Assembly (NCBI GenBank): GCA_009760855.2
Contig: WPIO01000133.1
Location: 710,001-774,000 of the forward strand
Source of the DNA: Cristatella mucedo
Taxonomy: Eukaryota; Bryozoa; Phylactolaemata; Cristatellidae
Length of the DNA stretch: 64,000 nt
Reading direction: 5' to 3'
Shown: one piece after another, positions 24,700 to 37,178 of the stretch
How the letters are laid out: each line of letters starts with the position of its first letter
How positions within the stretch are numbered: position 1 is the stretch's first letter
Translations under genes and position numbers: made by a program
Notes under the pieces: generated by a model
What the model was told of the DNA's origin: nothing
Seen by the model: the letters and a program-made list of their open reading frames with translations, nothing else
Databases searched by the model: none

Positions 24700-25870
24700 A
24701 GGTGTGACGTTGATGTCGGGATGTAGTGCTGTAAGTGAGGGTTAGAAGGGAGGGCTGGTGAAATAGAAGGCTGCTGGGTGAATGGTATGGGAATGTGGCT
24801 CGGAATCTTGAGCTTCCGGGGAGGTGCTAGGAGGCTGTGCTGCAGCTGGTGCCCTCTTCCATCTTCGGGTGTGGAAAACAAAGCCGAGCTTAGAAATCCT
24901 AATCAGCTTATTTCGATGCCTCCTGCCTGCCTATCTAGCTGGAAGAGTCTGCCCACTGCATCGCATATGATCCGATCCGGTCTGCTCCACCCAGCCTTCC
25001 TCTCAACGATCAATTAAATGAAGTCCATGCGCTTACATGGCCTTACATCTCCGTGTGTGCTCCCAGTCGGTTTGCCTGGCCTCAGGCATGCTTGCCGAGC
25101 ACTGGATTCATGTGCCCACCAGTCCCGGAAATCTTGTGTCTGGTGACGTTAAGAGTTGCTCTCTTAGTTCTCACTCAACTTACCTTAATTCGAGGGTATT
25201 TTTCTAGCCTATGTCGTGCAACTTAGCCTCGTTGCCCTCTCAAGCAGCTGAGACTCTCTGAGGGTTCCAAATTTGCTATCGACTGGCTGTGTGGCCATAT
25301 TGATTCCTTCTAATTGACCGGTGATCAGCTTGCCTGTCACCAGCATGGGGCAAAACCTATGTCACAGGATCGCTGTCCTCGAGAGGCTGCGCCAGTCGGA
25401 ACAATCAGCTGCCCATCGTTGAGCTGAGCTCTTTAGTGGTTGCCAGTAGTGCTTGCCAGTAGGCGGCTGCTGGCTGCTGCAGCCCTCCTGCAGTTCCCAT
25501 TTTTCTCTGTCTCTCGTTGAATTAACGATAATCAGTCGTTTCTAAGTAAGCTAGCCACACTCATGTACAGCATCACTCGGCCCCCCCCAAGGGAGGGGGG
25601 GCCGAGGGAGGGAGGAGAATGGCGGGCCCTAAGTCGCCGGACTCAAGTCTTTCCACCATGGTTTAAGGTCGGGCCCCCTCCTTGGCTTAGTCTTGGCCCA
25701 TGGCCCCTGGCTCATCCCAAATATGACAGTAGAAGGTAAACATGGGCTTCGGCATCACGGCCTTCTTGGTTCGACCGATCGTATGCATTGTTAGGCATTT
25801 TGGGCTGCCATACGATAATAGCCTGTGCTAGCTGCAACGTGGGTAGTGCTATGCATGCAGGTGGTGCAAG
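24700..25870. other. Nothing recognised except the GC hairpin at 25576
   Basis: No conserved coding signal or repeat family seen. Confidence 0.5.
25576..25606. repeat. 12-bp GC inverted repeat
   Basis: CTCGGCCCCCCC (25576-25587) pairs with GGGGGGGCCGAG (25595-25606). Confidence 0.85.
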
Positions 25871-25876
25871 TGTCGT

Positions 25877-26000
25877 AGTAATGTAATGTATCTCCGTCTG
25901 TAAGTACTCAAAGTCATAAAGACCGTGTGGGTGTTATGCAGGAGAGTTTTGTGTAGCGCACTCACAGCCTAAGCGGCTTTCGGTACAAGCATTCGGTAGT
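25877..26000 (+). repeat. R-family interspersed repeat, partial
   Basis: GTAATGTAATGTATCTCCGT to CGGCTTTCGGTACAAGCATT. The second half is missing. Confidence 0.8.
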
Positions 26001-26267
26001 GCGAGCGTCTTCGGGCCACAGCCGCACCAGCATGTTTGCCACTCTCTGCCTGACTGGGCTCTTGCTAAAGAAATCGTTGGTGATGCAGCTAATAATTTTT
26101 TTTCAGTTATCAAGTTCGCGAAACTGTTTTTCCCCCCTGCCAGAACTGTGCGTCTCGGCCGTCTGAGGCGACGACGCAGCTCAGTTAACCCAGAGCAGTT
26201 TACTTTCTGGTATCCAGGCTCGCCATACTCATGTTGTCAGGGATCCTGCTGGATACTAGCTTGCTGG

Positions 26268-26350
26268 CTAATAATATTAATAATATAATATTTGTAATAG
26301 TGCCCTCAGATAATCTCTTTTTAATCCCTTGAATTTGCTGTAAAGGAACC
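26268..26350 (-). mobile_element. LINE-A tail fragment
   Basis: AAT-rich sequence precedes the reverse-complement tail (GTGCCCTCAGATAATCTC). Confidence 0.55.
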
Positions 26351-26988
26351 TGATCGTCCTCGCGCGCTCTCTCTCTCTCTCACACTCTCTCTCGCTCTCA
26401 CACTCTCTCTTTTTCTCCTCTTTCTCTTTCCTTCTTCTCCTATTTTCTCGCTCTCTCTTCAATGTTCGCACACCTCTCTTCACTTCTCTCCAATCTGTCT
26501 GCCTGTCTGTCTGTCTGCCTGTCTGTCGTGCTGGTGACTATTTGGACTCATTGGTATCGTCCTATTTCAGCTTTCTAGTAGCCAGCACTGCCCGATGACC
26601 AGCTCAGGTTGGAGACCTGAGAACTTCCGGTAGTATTTGATGCAGGTGTTGCTATCGTGCCAATCGAGAATAGCATCCCTCTGCAGACATGGGCTTCGGG
26701 GCCCCAGGAATATAATCATTTTCCAATTTATCAGGCCGTTGCCAGTCCTGGCATCGGACAGGCAGCCACCGAGCAGCTGATGAGGCTTCTGAATCATTCT
26801 CGGCCTTAGGCCTGTGTGTGATGGGAACTCTTGCCTCTGCAGTTTGCCAGATCCTGCTGCCGTGTGTGTGTGTGTGTGCGCGCGTGGGTGCGCGTGCGTG
26901 CGTGCGCCTGTGGTCTGTGTGCCTGTGGTGTGTATGCCTGTGGTGTGTGTGGTCGACCTAGCGACCTTGAAGCTAGCTGCAGGAATGC

Positions 26989-27112
26989 TGCTCCGCGCTC
27001 CTGCTCCGCGCTCCTGCTCCGCGCTCCTGCTCCGCGCTCCTGCTCCGCGCTCCTGCTCCGCGCTCCTGCTCCGCGCTCCTGCTCCGCGCTCCTGCTCCGC
27101 GCTCCTGCTCCT
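26989..27112. repeat. 13-bp minisatellite
   Basis: About nine near-identical units of GCTCCGCGCTCCT. Because 13 is not a multiple of 3, each open frame gives the same 13-residue period. Confidence 0.93.
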
Positions 27113-27415
27113 GCTCAGTGCTCCTGCTCTGTGGCCCTCATGATGGCTGGCCAGAAGCCGTTCAAGGCTGGCTGATGGACGTCGCCAAACTAGCTCCCGA
27201 CACTATGCATTGCTAAAGTCTATTGCGTTATCTCCATTCTTCTCTCTGTTTCTGTGCCATTTACAACCCCCCAGCATTCCTCTGTGCTGATCGAGACTTC
27301 TCTTTCCTATCTATAGCTGAGGCCTTTGTCAATGAGAGATAATGCTTATTTCGATGATTGCTGGCTGCTCAGTTATGTCTGCTGCACACCTCTTGCAGAT
27401 CATGAACCCACACAC

Positions 27416-27423
27416 TCTCTCTC

Positions 27424-27457
<34 letters not shown>
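27416..27457. repeat. (TC)n microsatellite
   Basis: TC run with one interruption. Confidence 0.93.
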
Positions 27458-27459
<2 letters not shown>

Positions 27460-27904
27460 GGCTTCAGTGCCGAGGGCCTGGCTGACATCTGCTTGTCCTT
27501 CGTCGGGTAGCCAGGATTAGTCACCTAGTCACAAACACACCGAGCAATATACCCAGTTGAGCTACTGTTTACAGGAGCTGCTGCCAGGCTGCAGCCTGGC
27601 CGCCTGGCTGGCTTGCTGGCTGCATGGGACTTCTCTTGCAATCATGTATTCAGCCTGCTGCCTGCATATCTGACTTCTTCCGACACAGTTTCTACCTCTT
27701 CCTGGCTTCTACAATTCGGTCACTGGCCAGCTGAACGTCAGAGGTAGAGGCCACTGCCTACCGACTTATAGACAGGCGCTTCAAACAGCAGTTAGTTACT
27801 GCATTTGTGACATGTCTAGGCCTCCGTGTAAGTCCTGTCTTTTGCATCCTGCCTGCTCAGTGCTGCCCATAGATAGAGTGAAACTGTAAGCCAGTCAGTC
27901 GTAA

Positions 27905-28432
27905 AAGTTGCAGTTGCCACGTCACACGTCTCTCGGTATTATCTGCTCTGGCTTCCCATCAAGCTCTCTTTGACTCTTGAGGTCCGAAGACTCCTTTTCT
28001 AGGACACCTACTTCTATCGACCTGCTAATAGAATTGGCAATCCTTACGAGCAAGTCCTCCCCTTGAACGCCTAAATCCCTCCTCTGACTGCAGTCGTTTA
28101 GTGATGCCTTGAACCGATTTCAAATCTTCAGATGATCGTGCCTTCAGTCAGTGTGCAAGTACAGCATGGTACTCCCTGCAGACTGACTTCACCGCATCCC
28201 CTGACTTGATGAACTAGACGATAGGGAAAAGCAAAACCATTCGTTCTTCACAACTCACTCTTCACCTGCTAGCCGTCGTTTAGGTGCCAATTCGTGCTGC
28301 GATTGTACACGCAATCATCATTAAGCAGTTGATTTACTTCGTTCCACTCAAGTGGGGAGTTTGTAGAAAGAGAGCTAGTTCTCTCTCTGGGTGCAATGGA
28401 AACGATTTATTATTATTATTATTGTTGTGATT
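27905..28432 (+). mobile_element. LINE-A 3' end, heavily diverged
   Basis: Nucleotide similarity to the terminal coding part and 3' UTR of LINE-A is recognisable (TTGCAGTTGCCACGTCACAC near 27911, then a diverged tail and (TTA)n at 28411-28425). No open frame survives. Confidence 0.6.
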
Positions 28433-28614
28433 AGAAGAGGTACTGCTGCACGACAGTTGGATGGGAAGAGTCTCTTACTCCTCCTCCGGCTTGTATGCCC
28501 TCAGTATGTCACCTGCACCTGCTCCTGCTCCTGCTCCGGAGCTCAGGTCGCTCTCTGTGCAGGTAAAATCGCCTCGAGCCCTTTTAGTTCCACTGATCCC
28601 AAAGCCTGCTGCTG

Positions 28615-28840
28615 GCCACCGAGCAATATCGCCGACATCCCCTGACCTGACGGCATGTAAAAATAGGTGAGGAGCCCACTTGCTCCTAGCAGCCTTTGCT
28701 TCGTCCCAAAGGCATAGCTTTTCGTGTGCTTATGCATGCTGAAGTTGTTCACGTCATTTATCCATATACGCTTCTGCATACTGTCTTTCCGGCAAATGTT
28801 AAGTGCCTCGGAAGAGATTGACGTTTAGTTTTATCGGGGC
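28615..28840 (+). mobile_element. LINE-A 3' end, diverged
   Basis: Matches include ATCGCCGACATCCCCTGACC, GTGCTTATGCATGCTGA and a tail-like AGTGCCTCGGAAGAGATTGA. There is no frame. Confidence 0.5.
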
Positions 28841-29104
28841 TCAGCGCAAATGCTCAAGTGTACATACTATCGTCGTTATGAAGATCGGTGGACAGCAAGG
28901 TGCCCAAAAGGCGATGCTGCCGGCAGAGTGGCTGCTGCCCACCGCAGCCTGCCCGCCGCACAAGCCTATCATTCCGCAGCTGTGCCGATGATTCTGAGAA
29001 CGCCAACTCAGAGCCCGTGCAGTGGCCGTGCAAGGGGGAACTGAATGCCAAGCTAACCGTTCCGGGAAGCCGGCAACATGCAATTTTCCTCTCCCTATGC
29101 TGCC

Positions 29105-29672
<568 letters not shown>

Positions 29673-29949
29673 TTCCGCATCTAGGCAGAATTTCGATGCA
29701 GTGTTGCCACACACCGAGCCGCCTGCCTACTAGAGGGAACAACGTTCGGAGTCCAGTCCTAGCCAGTCTCCTGCCGATAGTTTTGTTCTGGCCTGGCTGC
29801 TGGATTACTCCCTTGCTGCTTCACTCCCGGGGGGGGGGAGGTAAAGAGTTGAGAGACCCGGAAGGAAATACGCTGAAGCTGCTCTTGTCTGCTTGAGGCT
29901 GTCGAATGTCCGGTTGCTGCTGCTGAGCAGGTGAATATCGACCAGGCAG

Positions 29950-29998
29950 CTAAGTTCTCTGAGGGCGCTCTACAAATGAATCATTATTATCATTCTTA
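29950..29998 (+). mobile_element. SINE-2/LINE-A tail fragment
   Basis: It contains AAGTTCTCTGAGGGCGCTCT followed by ACAAATGAATCATTATTATC. Only the last 50 bp of the shared tail are present. Confidence 0.5.
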
Positions 29999-30282
29999 AC
30001 AGAAGGAGCCGGCAGCAGCAGCGCCAGTGGCTTGATTGGCGGACCGAAACTGCAAGCTGCTCGAGGCTCGGCTGGGAGATGGGGGCAGGGCGATGGGCGT
30101 GACCCTGTCGTTGCCGGTGCCGGTCTGTCACTGTGCAATATTAGCTGCCTAAAGAGGAGGAGCCTGACAGACATTAGCCAAGTAGAGCCGAACCTCGTGG
30201 GCAGTGGCCAAGCAGACGCGACCGGAACTCCGTCTGTGCAGCGCGGCTTCGGCGCTCAGAGTAGCCAGAGGGTGAGGAGGAG

Positions 30283-30387
<105 letters not shown>

Positions 30388-31079
30388 AAAAGCCCCCTCC
30401 CTCCCCCTTCCCCCCCTTCACCAGAGGTGGAGTCGTTTGGGGAACCGAGACAGCGTAGCATTTTTTTGTGCCAGTGAGAAGTGTGAGCTGCTTCTTTTGC
30501 TGCTTTAGCCATTCTGTCGTCTTCATACGGGATCCGGGTCCTGTGTTTCATCGGCTGCTTACGGCAGCCCAGCGCATAAACTGTATAGAGTTGCACACGA
30601 GAAAGCCTGCCAAATAGGCAGAACAGCACAAGCGCTTTCTGTAGAGCCACCGGGTCTTTAGGCATCGTGGAGCTGGTCAGCTGCGAAAGCCAGAGGTTAA
30701 AGATCAGCTGCTCAAGCCAGAGTGCCACCAGAGTGTCCATTTGCAATGTCCAGATACTGCAATTAGTCCAGATGGAAGTGCCAGCTGCCCTCTCACGTGA
30801 CAACCCCCCCCCAGGGGCAGGTGAGGAGCACGAAGGTATCTCTTCCGTGTGTGCAGAAATGCCCAAGGGAGGGGGAGTTATCGCTCGGCAAGGATGGTTT
30901 TAAATTCTGTGCCGGGCACAGAGCCGCTTCGGATCATCTGCCACATTTTTCATCGCAGGAAGCATATCCCGGAGTCAAGAGTGAGATAATTTTGACCATG
31001 CCTACTACGTATGAGCTGAGAAATCCCATTCGACCAGCTATTGTAGCATCGCTGGACTGCCGGTTTGTGTTTATAAAAA

Positions 31080-31245
31080 TATAACTCATTTGTATCGTAA
31101 GTAGCCTAAGAGAACTTGAAACCTCTATTCGGGCGCTCACATGCGCCGGCAGGGCTCGAGCTTACGACCCCACGACCCCGGATCACCAAATACATTCACA
31201 TTGACCTTGGTCACCTTAGCCACTGGGCTAAACCAGAGCAGGCAT
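31080..31245 (-). mobile_element. SINE-2 copy
   Basis: On the + strand it begins TAACTCATTTGTATCGTAAG and AGAGAACTTGAAACCTCTAT. B-box-like GGGCTCGAGCTTACGACC follows, and TTAGCCACTGGGCTAAACCA at the tRNA-like end. It contains a small internal duplication (ACGACCCCACGACCCCGG). Confidence 0.75.
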
Positions 31246-31590
31246 CCTGCTGAGGTCTGGCAGCAGTTTTTGTGCCTGTAGGGGCTGTTGTTGTACCAAT
31301 GCCAATCTGTTGCTGACAGTGGTTGCTAGCTGGTTGTCTGTGCTGCTGCTGGTGCTACGGTGACCCCTCCCGTGCAGATCGTGTCGCGATGCGACGTGCC
31401 GCTGTATGCAGCTGTATGCACGGCCAGCTCTGTGTGATCACTGTCCCCGGAGCTTCTGGTTCACAGTGATCGCCACGGGCTAGTCAAAGGACCTAGGGAC
31501 TGGCAGGTCTAATTGAGAGCAATGAGCAGCTGCCTAATGTCCGGACTTACTTGCCGTCTGTCGATGCACGGACAGTGAGAGCTGCTCTTC

Positions 31591-31862
31591 ATTGTATCTC
31601 CGTCTGTAACTCCACAAAGTCATAAAGACCACGTGGGTGTTACACAGGAGAGTTTTGTATAGCGCACTCACAGCCTAAGCGGCTTTCGGTACGCATTCGG
31701 TAGCCAACAGACTTCGTCTCACGCAAAAAAGAGAAAGTGGGAAGCATAGCAGAGTCAGGAGAGCCGTTGAGGTAGTGAGTAGCATAGAAGTAGCAGCTCA
31801 GGACCGCTGAAAAAGATGTGCCATAGTCGGCAGCAGGAGAGTAGTTATCGTTGCGTAAGAAG
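31591..31862 (+). repeat. R-family interspersed repeat, full copy
   Basis: TTGTATCTCCGTCTGTAACT through CGGTAGCCAACAGACTTCGT to GAGAGTAGTTATCGTTGCGT. The complementary strand is open over the whole repeat. Confidence 0.85.
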
Positions 31863-32039
31863 TTCATTGTGGTGATTGTAGTGGCACTCGTCCCACAGCT
31901 GCATGCCTGATATGCATGTGCCCACAATAGTGCAAAGGCCATAGCATGTAGAAATTGTAAAGAAAAGAATGTGGTTTTTGCCCACTTACTGCACACGGCA
32001 GTGTCAGTAGTGCCGCAGAGATTGACAGACAGGGATGTG

Positions 32040-32076
32040 TAGAGATAGAGATAAAGAGAGAGAGGGAGAGAGAGGG

Positions 32077-32109
<33 letters not shown>

Positions 32110-32265
32110 CAGAAAGGTGCACACAGAGAAATAGATAGAGGCAGATATTGAGACAGAGAGATACATACTGAGAGAAAGGATTAGAGAGAAATGATGAGAG
32201 ACAGACAGACAGCCGGACACAGTCAGAGAGAAAGAGAGAGAAACAGAGACGAAGAGACAGAGACA
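32040..32265. repeat. Imperfect (GA)n array
   Basis: GA-rich with GGGA and GACA interruptions, running up to a LINE-A 3' end at about 32268. Confidence 0.9.
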
Positions 32266-32267
32266 AG

Positions 32268-32546
32268 GAACTTAAAAACACACCTATTTAGGACAGCATA
32301 TAGTGGGTCCCTGTTATTCGTCCTTCATGTGCTTATGCGTGCTGACACTGTGCATGCTGCCACTAACCACATTTGCATGCTGACCCTGTGCATGTCACCC
32401 CTAACCATACTATTCGTTGTGTTTGTTTTTCAAGCATGATTTTACTTACCGTTCAATTGCATTTCCCTTTGCAGCAAATGTAAAGCGCCTAGAAAGAGAT
32501 CGAGTTCTCTGAGGGCGCTTTATCAAGTGTATTATTATTATTATTA
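32268..32546 (+). mobile_element. LINE-A 3' UTR, young-looking copy
   Basis: It starts at the last LINE-A codons (AAACACACCTATTTAGGACA) and runs through a well-conserved 3' UTR and tail to (ATT)n. It closely resembles 5140-5425 and was very strongly 5'-truncated. Confidence 0.85.
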
Positions 32547-33519
32547 TAAAGATATAGGGAGCCGACTATTAATGTGTGAACCGTACTCTTAACCCAAAAC
32601 TCAGGCAACGTTGTTGTGCAACCCAAATGGTGGTTAGGAAAGGAGCGAGGGAGTCAACAAGACCTGGCCGAATCCTGTGTCCGACCCAAAGCGAGCATTC
32701 GGTTGGGATGGGAGATGCCGTGCCTCACTTGTTTCTTTTCGGATGATCACCTTGGAAAGGTCAAGGCCGGTTCCCTCTCATTTGCTAAATCCTGACCTCA
32801 CCAGGTGCAACCAGCACATAGCAGAGGCGAGCCTGAGAGGTATCTCCTGGTTAATCTGTATTCTTTGCATTAGCTTTTTAAGAAATCCTGTGATATATAT
32901 TCATGTATGTAGAATCATATGGCTAATGCATTTTCCTATGAGTTTGACCTTGATTTTGGCTGACCCCTTCCGGGGGGGGGGCTGAAGGGGCATGCCGGGG
33001 AGGGGCCAGGCAGGGGGAGGGGCGCATCCCTCTGGACTGAAGGAGGAGTGCTCTGTTGTGCTGGCTTTTTGCAAGCTGTCAGGCTTACAGCAGTATATGC
33101 ACCGACCGAGGTTCGCCAGCTAGTGTGCAGGCTGGTGGGTGGGCATCAGCTGTGATACCAGGAATAGCTGAGGAAAACGCCAGTGGGCTGGTGTGGGTGG
33201 TACAGTGAGAGAGAGATCCACCTGGTTTCTGGCTGCAGCCGAACAGCTGGAGCAGGCAGGACTGACGACTCTCTGCTTCGCGGCAGCGCTGCTGCTCTTC
33301 TTTGGTCCCCAATAAGCTCAGCTATAAAGGCAGCAAGTGTCTGGGTTTTTGCTACTTCTATCCAGCTGTCTGCTGCCAAGCATTGGGGTGGGGGCGGTGG
33401 TTGAGTGGTGGGCGTGGCATCGGCTGCTTGGACTTTTCGTTCTGAGTCAGAGGTTCAGTTTCAAGTGGCTGGTGCTGTTTGATTTTCTTGCTGTTCCCCA
33501 AGGCTCACGCTTGCTCTCT

Positions 33520-33558
33520 GTCTGTCTCCTTTCATCCCCCCTTTCCTCTCTCCCTCCT

Positions 33559-33598
<40 letters not shown>

Positions 33599-33822
33599 TC
33601 TTCCTCCCTCTCTCCCTATCTCTCTCTGTGTCTCACTGTGTCTCTCCGTGTCTGTCTGTCTGTCTCTCTCTCTCTCTGTCTCTCTCTGTCTCTCTCTGTC
33701 TCTCTCTGTCTCTCTGTCTCTGCCTCTGTCTCTCTCTGTCTCTGTCTCTCTCTGTCTCTCTGTCTCTCTCTGTCTCTCTGTCTCTCTGTCTCTCTGTCCC
33801 TCTCTCTCTCTCTCTCTCTCTT

Positions 33823-33854
<32 letters not shown>

Positions 33855-33885
33855 CTCTCTGTCCCTCCCTCCCTCTCTCTCAGTC
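33520..33885. repeat. (CT)n / (TCTG)n array
   Basis: CT runs with regularly spaced TCTGTC units. It is the strand complement of the GA/GACA arrays elsewhere. Confidence 0.95.
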
Positions 33886-34159
33886 GTCTCTATCTCCGGC
33901 TTCTGAACGCTGGACATACCTGCAGCTCTTTGACATAAAGCTCTCTCAATGAACCATTATTCGACCTTTGTCACTCCCTTCACCCTGTTTCAAGCCTTCT
34001 GCTGCCAGTGCAGTGGCAGCCCCATCGAGCTGCCATATAGTGCAGGATGCCAGCTTACCCAGAGTGCCTGGCGGCTACTGACTGGCTGTACTTGCTCAGT
34101 ACTTGCTTTCGAGACTCAGCTCGATGGGTGCTCCGCTGCATAGCTGTACAGTCCGAGCT

Positions 34160-34208
34160 GCTGCCGCTACTGCCGCCGCCGCCTTCCGGCGGCGGCAGTA
34201 GTGGCAGC
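34160..34208. repeat. 22-bp inverted repeat, 5-nt loop
   Basis: Arms 34160-34181 and 34187-34208 are complementary except for one G-T pair. The loop is CCTTC. Confidence 0.88.
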
Positions 34209-34804
34209 TGTTCTCAGGCAGCGACGGCGGCAGCTACAGCTGCTGGAGCATTGTAGATAGGAGGAGCCCCTCTCCCTTCGGTCGGCTTTGCTGCAGCAAT
34301 AGGTGTCTGTGTATTATTGGCTTTTTAAAGGTAACTTTGTGTATCTCCGTGTGTTACTCCACCAAGCAGTGTTGGCTGGGCTTAGGGTTTGACTCACGGA
34401 ATGAAGGGGCTCACTGGCGGTGCCCGGGAGTCGGGGGGGGGTGCGGGGCAACCATCTCTTCGGCAACTGTTTAGGTTTGCAAAATAGCTCGTCGATCTCT
34501 CTCCCTGCGTATGCCATTCCAATGCTGCTTAAGTCTGTTTTGTCCTTCCTTTTTAATGGCAGTCCTGGGTTATGCTTCCCGGCAGAGAATGCAGCTTCCC
34601 AGCAGAGCATGCCAGCATTTGCGTATACTTGCAGCAGCGTCCTCTGAACCTGTGGCCCTGCTCGGCCGCTACCCTCTTGAAGGTTATATTGCACCTACAA
34701 CAATGCGAGATTCGAATTCCCACGAGATTCGAATTCACATTCCTGAGACTCACCTGCTGGCAGCCCAGACTGCATCAGCGCTACTGCAGACACGTCCTGC
34801 TCCA

Positions 34805-34935
34805 GCTATCCTGTAACTACGGGGGGGGGGGGGGGGGATATCCTGTTACTACCAGGGGGGATATCCTGCAATTACCGGGGGGGGGATATCCTGTAACTAC
34901 CGGGGGGGGGAAGGGAGGGAGGGAGGGAGGGAGGC
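34805..34935. repeat. G-run tandem repeat
   Basis: Four units of a GATATCCTGTAACTACC-type sequence, each followed by a run of 6-17 G, then (GGGA)n. It has G-quadruplex potential on the + strand. Confidence 0.9.
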
Positions 34936-35056
34936 GGACTGCTTGATAACTGCTGCCTGTCCTTTCTTCTTTTACTGTGTATGGGATCGCCTGTAGTGGC
35001 AACATGGCAGGGATTGTACTGCATGAGAAGACACAGGTTACGCAATGTGTGTGCGT

Positions 35057-35062
35057 GCGTGC

Positions 35063-35130
<68 letters not shown>
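35057..35130. repeat. (TG)n microsatellite
   Basis: GTGC units then a pure TG run. Confidence 0.96.
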
Positions 35131-35134
<4 letters not shown>

Positions 35135-36530
35135 TATATTAGTTTAGCAAGTATGGATAGGAGATGCGATATCTACAAGACCAAGCACGCTAAGAACAGT
35201 ATGGAAAACTTGCGGTCCCCCTCGACCCGTTCTTCTCGACCTATCCCGTTATGCCTGGTGGAGTAGGGGTGGTGGCCACCCTGTACCTGGGTCGCTGTCT
35301 GTTTTGAAGTTGACTTGACGAGGCTTTGATAGCTGCAAAAATCTATGCCTGAACCATGTCAGAGGTCAGCAGATGTCAGACCTCTGGCAGATCGGTGGAA
35401 GTTTGAGTAGCCTACAAGTATGGCAGCTGCTCCCCCCCCCTGCCGAGACCGAGCCGTGTGCCAACCTTGCACGTTGGCTGGGGTAGGCAGCCATCCAGTG
35501 CATGGGTATGGGGTGGATGATACCGTTGCAATGGCTTTCCATCGTGTGAGTAAGCTCTGGTGAAGCCGGCAACTCACCGGCTGCCTCTCTGGCAGGCAGG
35601 TGGCTGTCTCCAATGTGATAATGCTTTTTAAGCAATCTCAACTATGCGAACCAGGAGCTTAGCCAGGATTAAGTCAAGGAGGGAGGCACTTTGACTTTGC
35701 CACAGACAGACAGTATCACAGGGAATCTCTAGGTGGGGGGACAGCACGTTGGGTGTGTGTGGCCTTCCCTTTTTTGGGTCAGAGGTAGGGGCCGTGGGCC
35801 TAGATGGTGTGCTGATATGGGGCTATGTTGACGCCTGGGCACTTCGACTGCACGCTCGAAGGCGATTGGTCAAGTGAGCATGAACATGCCCACTCATTTT
35901 CCCGGCCTGTCGTTGCAGTTTATTAGGCCGCATAATTTGATTCCCCCCCAGCACTGCTGCAGAAACGAATGCTTCGAGAAACGGAAGTCGCTGTGAGCGT
36001 TGCACTCGACGCACCGTCTGCTGGCGCAGTGTCCAATGCCTCACTCTGCTTCGGCGAGTGCTCCGACTCCGAGTGCTCTGCTGAGGCTCCCTGCTCGAGG
36101 TGCAGTCGCAGTCAAACCATCCTCGACTGACTCGGTACGGTCCTCAGGCCGGCATGGTCCGGTCCTCAGGCCAGCACGGTCCGGTTCGTCAGTGCGAGTG
36201 CAACAGCCTGGACGCACCGAGTGAGGCCGGCAGCAGCGCTGCCGCCGCCGGGCCTCACCCCACCTGTCACCGCCATCACCAGCCCCCTTCCCCGCCGTCG
36301 GCACCTGATGCACATGCTCGATAGCTAGATACTCTTTTCGGCCTCTTTTCGTGCTGTCCTCTGCTCGTCTGCTCGTCAGCTTTGCCTGCCCTTTGTCGGC
36401 ACCGAGTGCAGATAAGGCAAAGCATGCCGGTCGTCGGTTCAACGTTGCTAGCCGGATGGCCCAACGCTTTCGATCGACGGCTCATTGACGGTTGCTGTTG
36501 GTTGGCCCCCCTCGCTCTCCTCCTCTCACC
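35135..36530. other. No gene recognised
   Basis: 36120-36190 holds a 23-24 bp duplicate around GGTCCGGTCCTCAGGCC. The rest is unique-looking. Confidence 0.5.
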
Positions 36531-36534
36531 GGAG

Positions 36535-36805
36535 CTCATGAGTTACTCTCCTGCTGCCGACTATGGCTCATCCTTTTCAGCGGTCCTGAGCTGCTACTTC
36601 CATGCTACTCACTACCTCGACTGCTTCCCTGACTCTGCTATGCTTCCCACTCTCTCTTTGTTGCGTGAGACGAAGTCTTTTAGCTACCGAATGCGTACCG
36701 AAAGCCGCTTAGACTGTAAGTGCGCTATACAAAACTCTCTTGCCTAACACCCACACAGTCTTTATGGCTCTGTGGAGTTACAGACGGAGATACATTACAT
36801 GACAT
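36535..36805 (-). repeat. R-family interspersed repeat, full copy
   Basis: The reverse complement of the R unit, ending in GTTACAGACGGAGATACATT. The + strand is open from 36538 to 36747 in the frame that matches the antisense frame of the 31.6-kb copy. Confidence 0.85.
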
Positions 36806-37044
36806 GAGACCTCTGCCGAGTAAGAGCCAGAAAATGGCCAGCTTTGGCTGTGCTTCTCCTTTCGCTCACCTCCTTTTGTACTGTTCGTCGAGCTGGTACT
36901 TCCGTCTGCCATTTTAGAGGGCCATTCAAGCACCTCAGGGGGATGAGTGTGACGCAAGTGCTTTGGGGGTGAGTGCAAGGATGACCGAGCTTGGTGGGTG
37001 TTTGCTCGCTCATGCCAGCAGCTGCCACTAGTTGCAGGCAAGCC

Positions 37045-37178
37045 GAACTGGTTTGGCACACAGGCGATCACCTCTAATGACGAAGGTCGTGGGCTCGAGC
37101 CGATGGACATATGTAAAGCGCCTGGATGGAGATTAGCTTCCCAAGGGGCGCTGTACAAATGAATTATATTATACATCT
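37045..37178 (+). mobile_element. SINE-2 copy
   Basis: TCGTGGGCTCGAGCCGATGG (B box), CATATGTAAAGCGCCTGGAT, then AGATTAGCTTCCCAAGGGGC and a TACAAATGAATTATATTATA tail. Confidence 0.8.

Noticed and set aside
34805-34910. CRISPR-like repeat-spacer array
   Set aside because: The units are direct tandem copies without unique spacers, in a metazoan-type genome.
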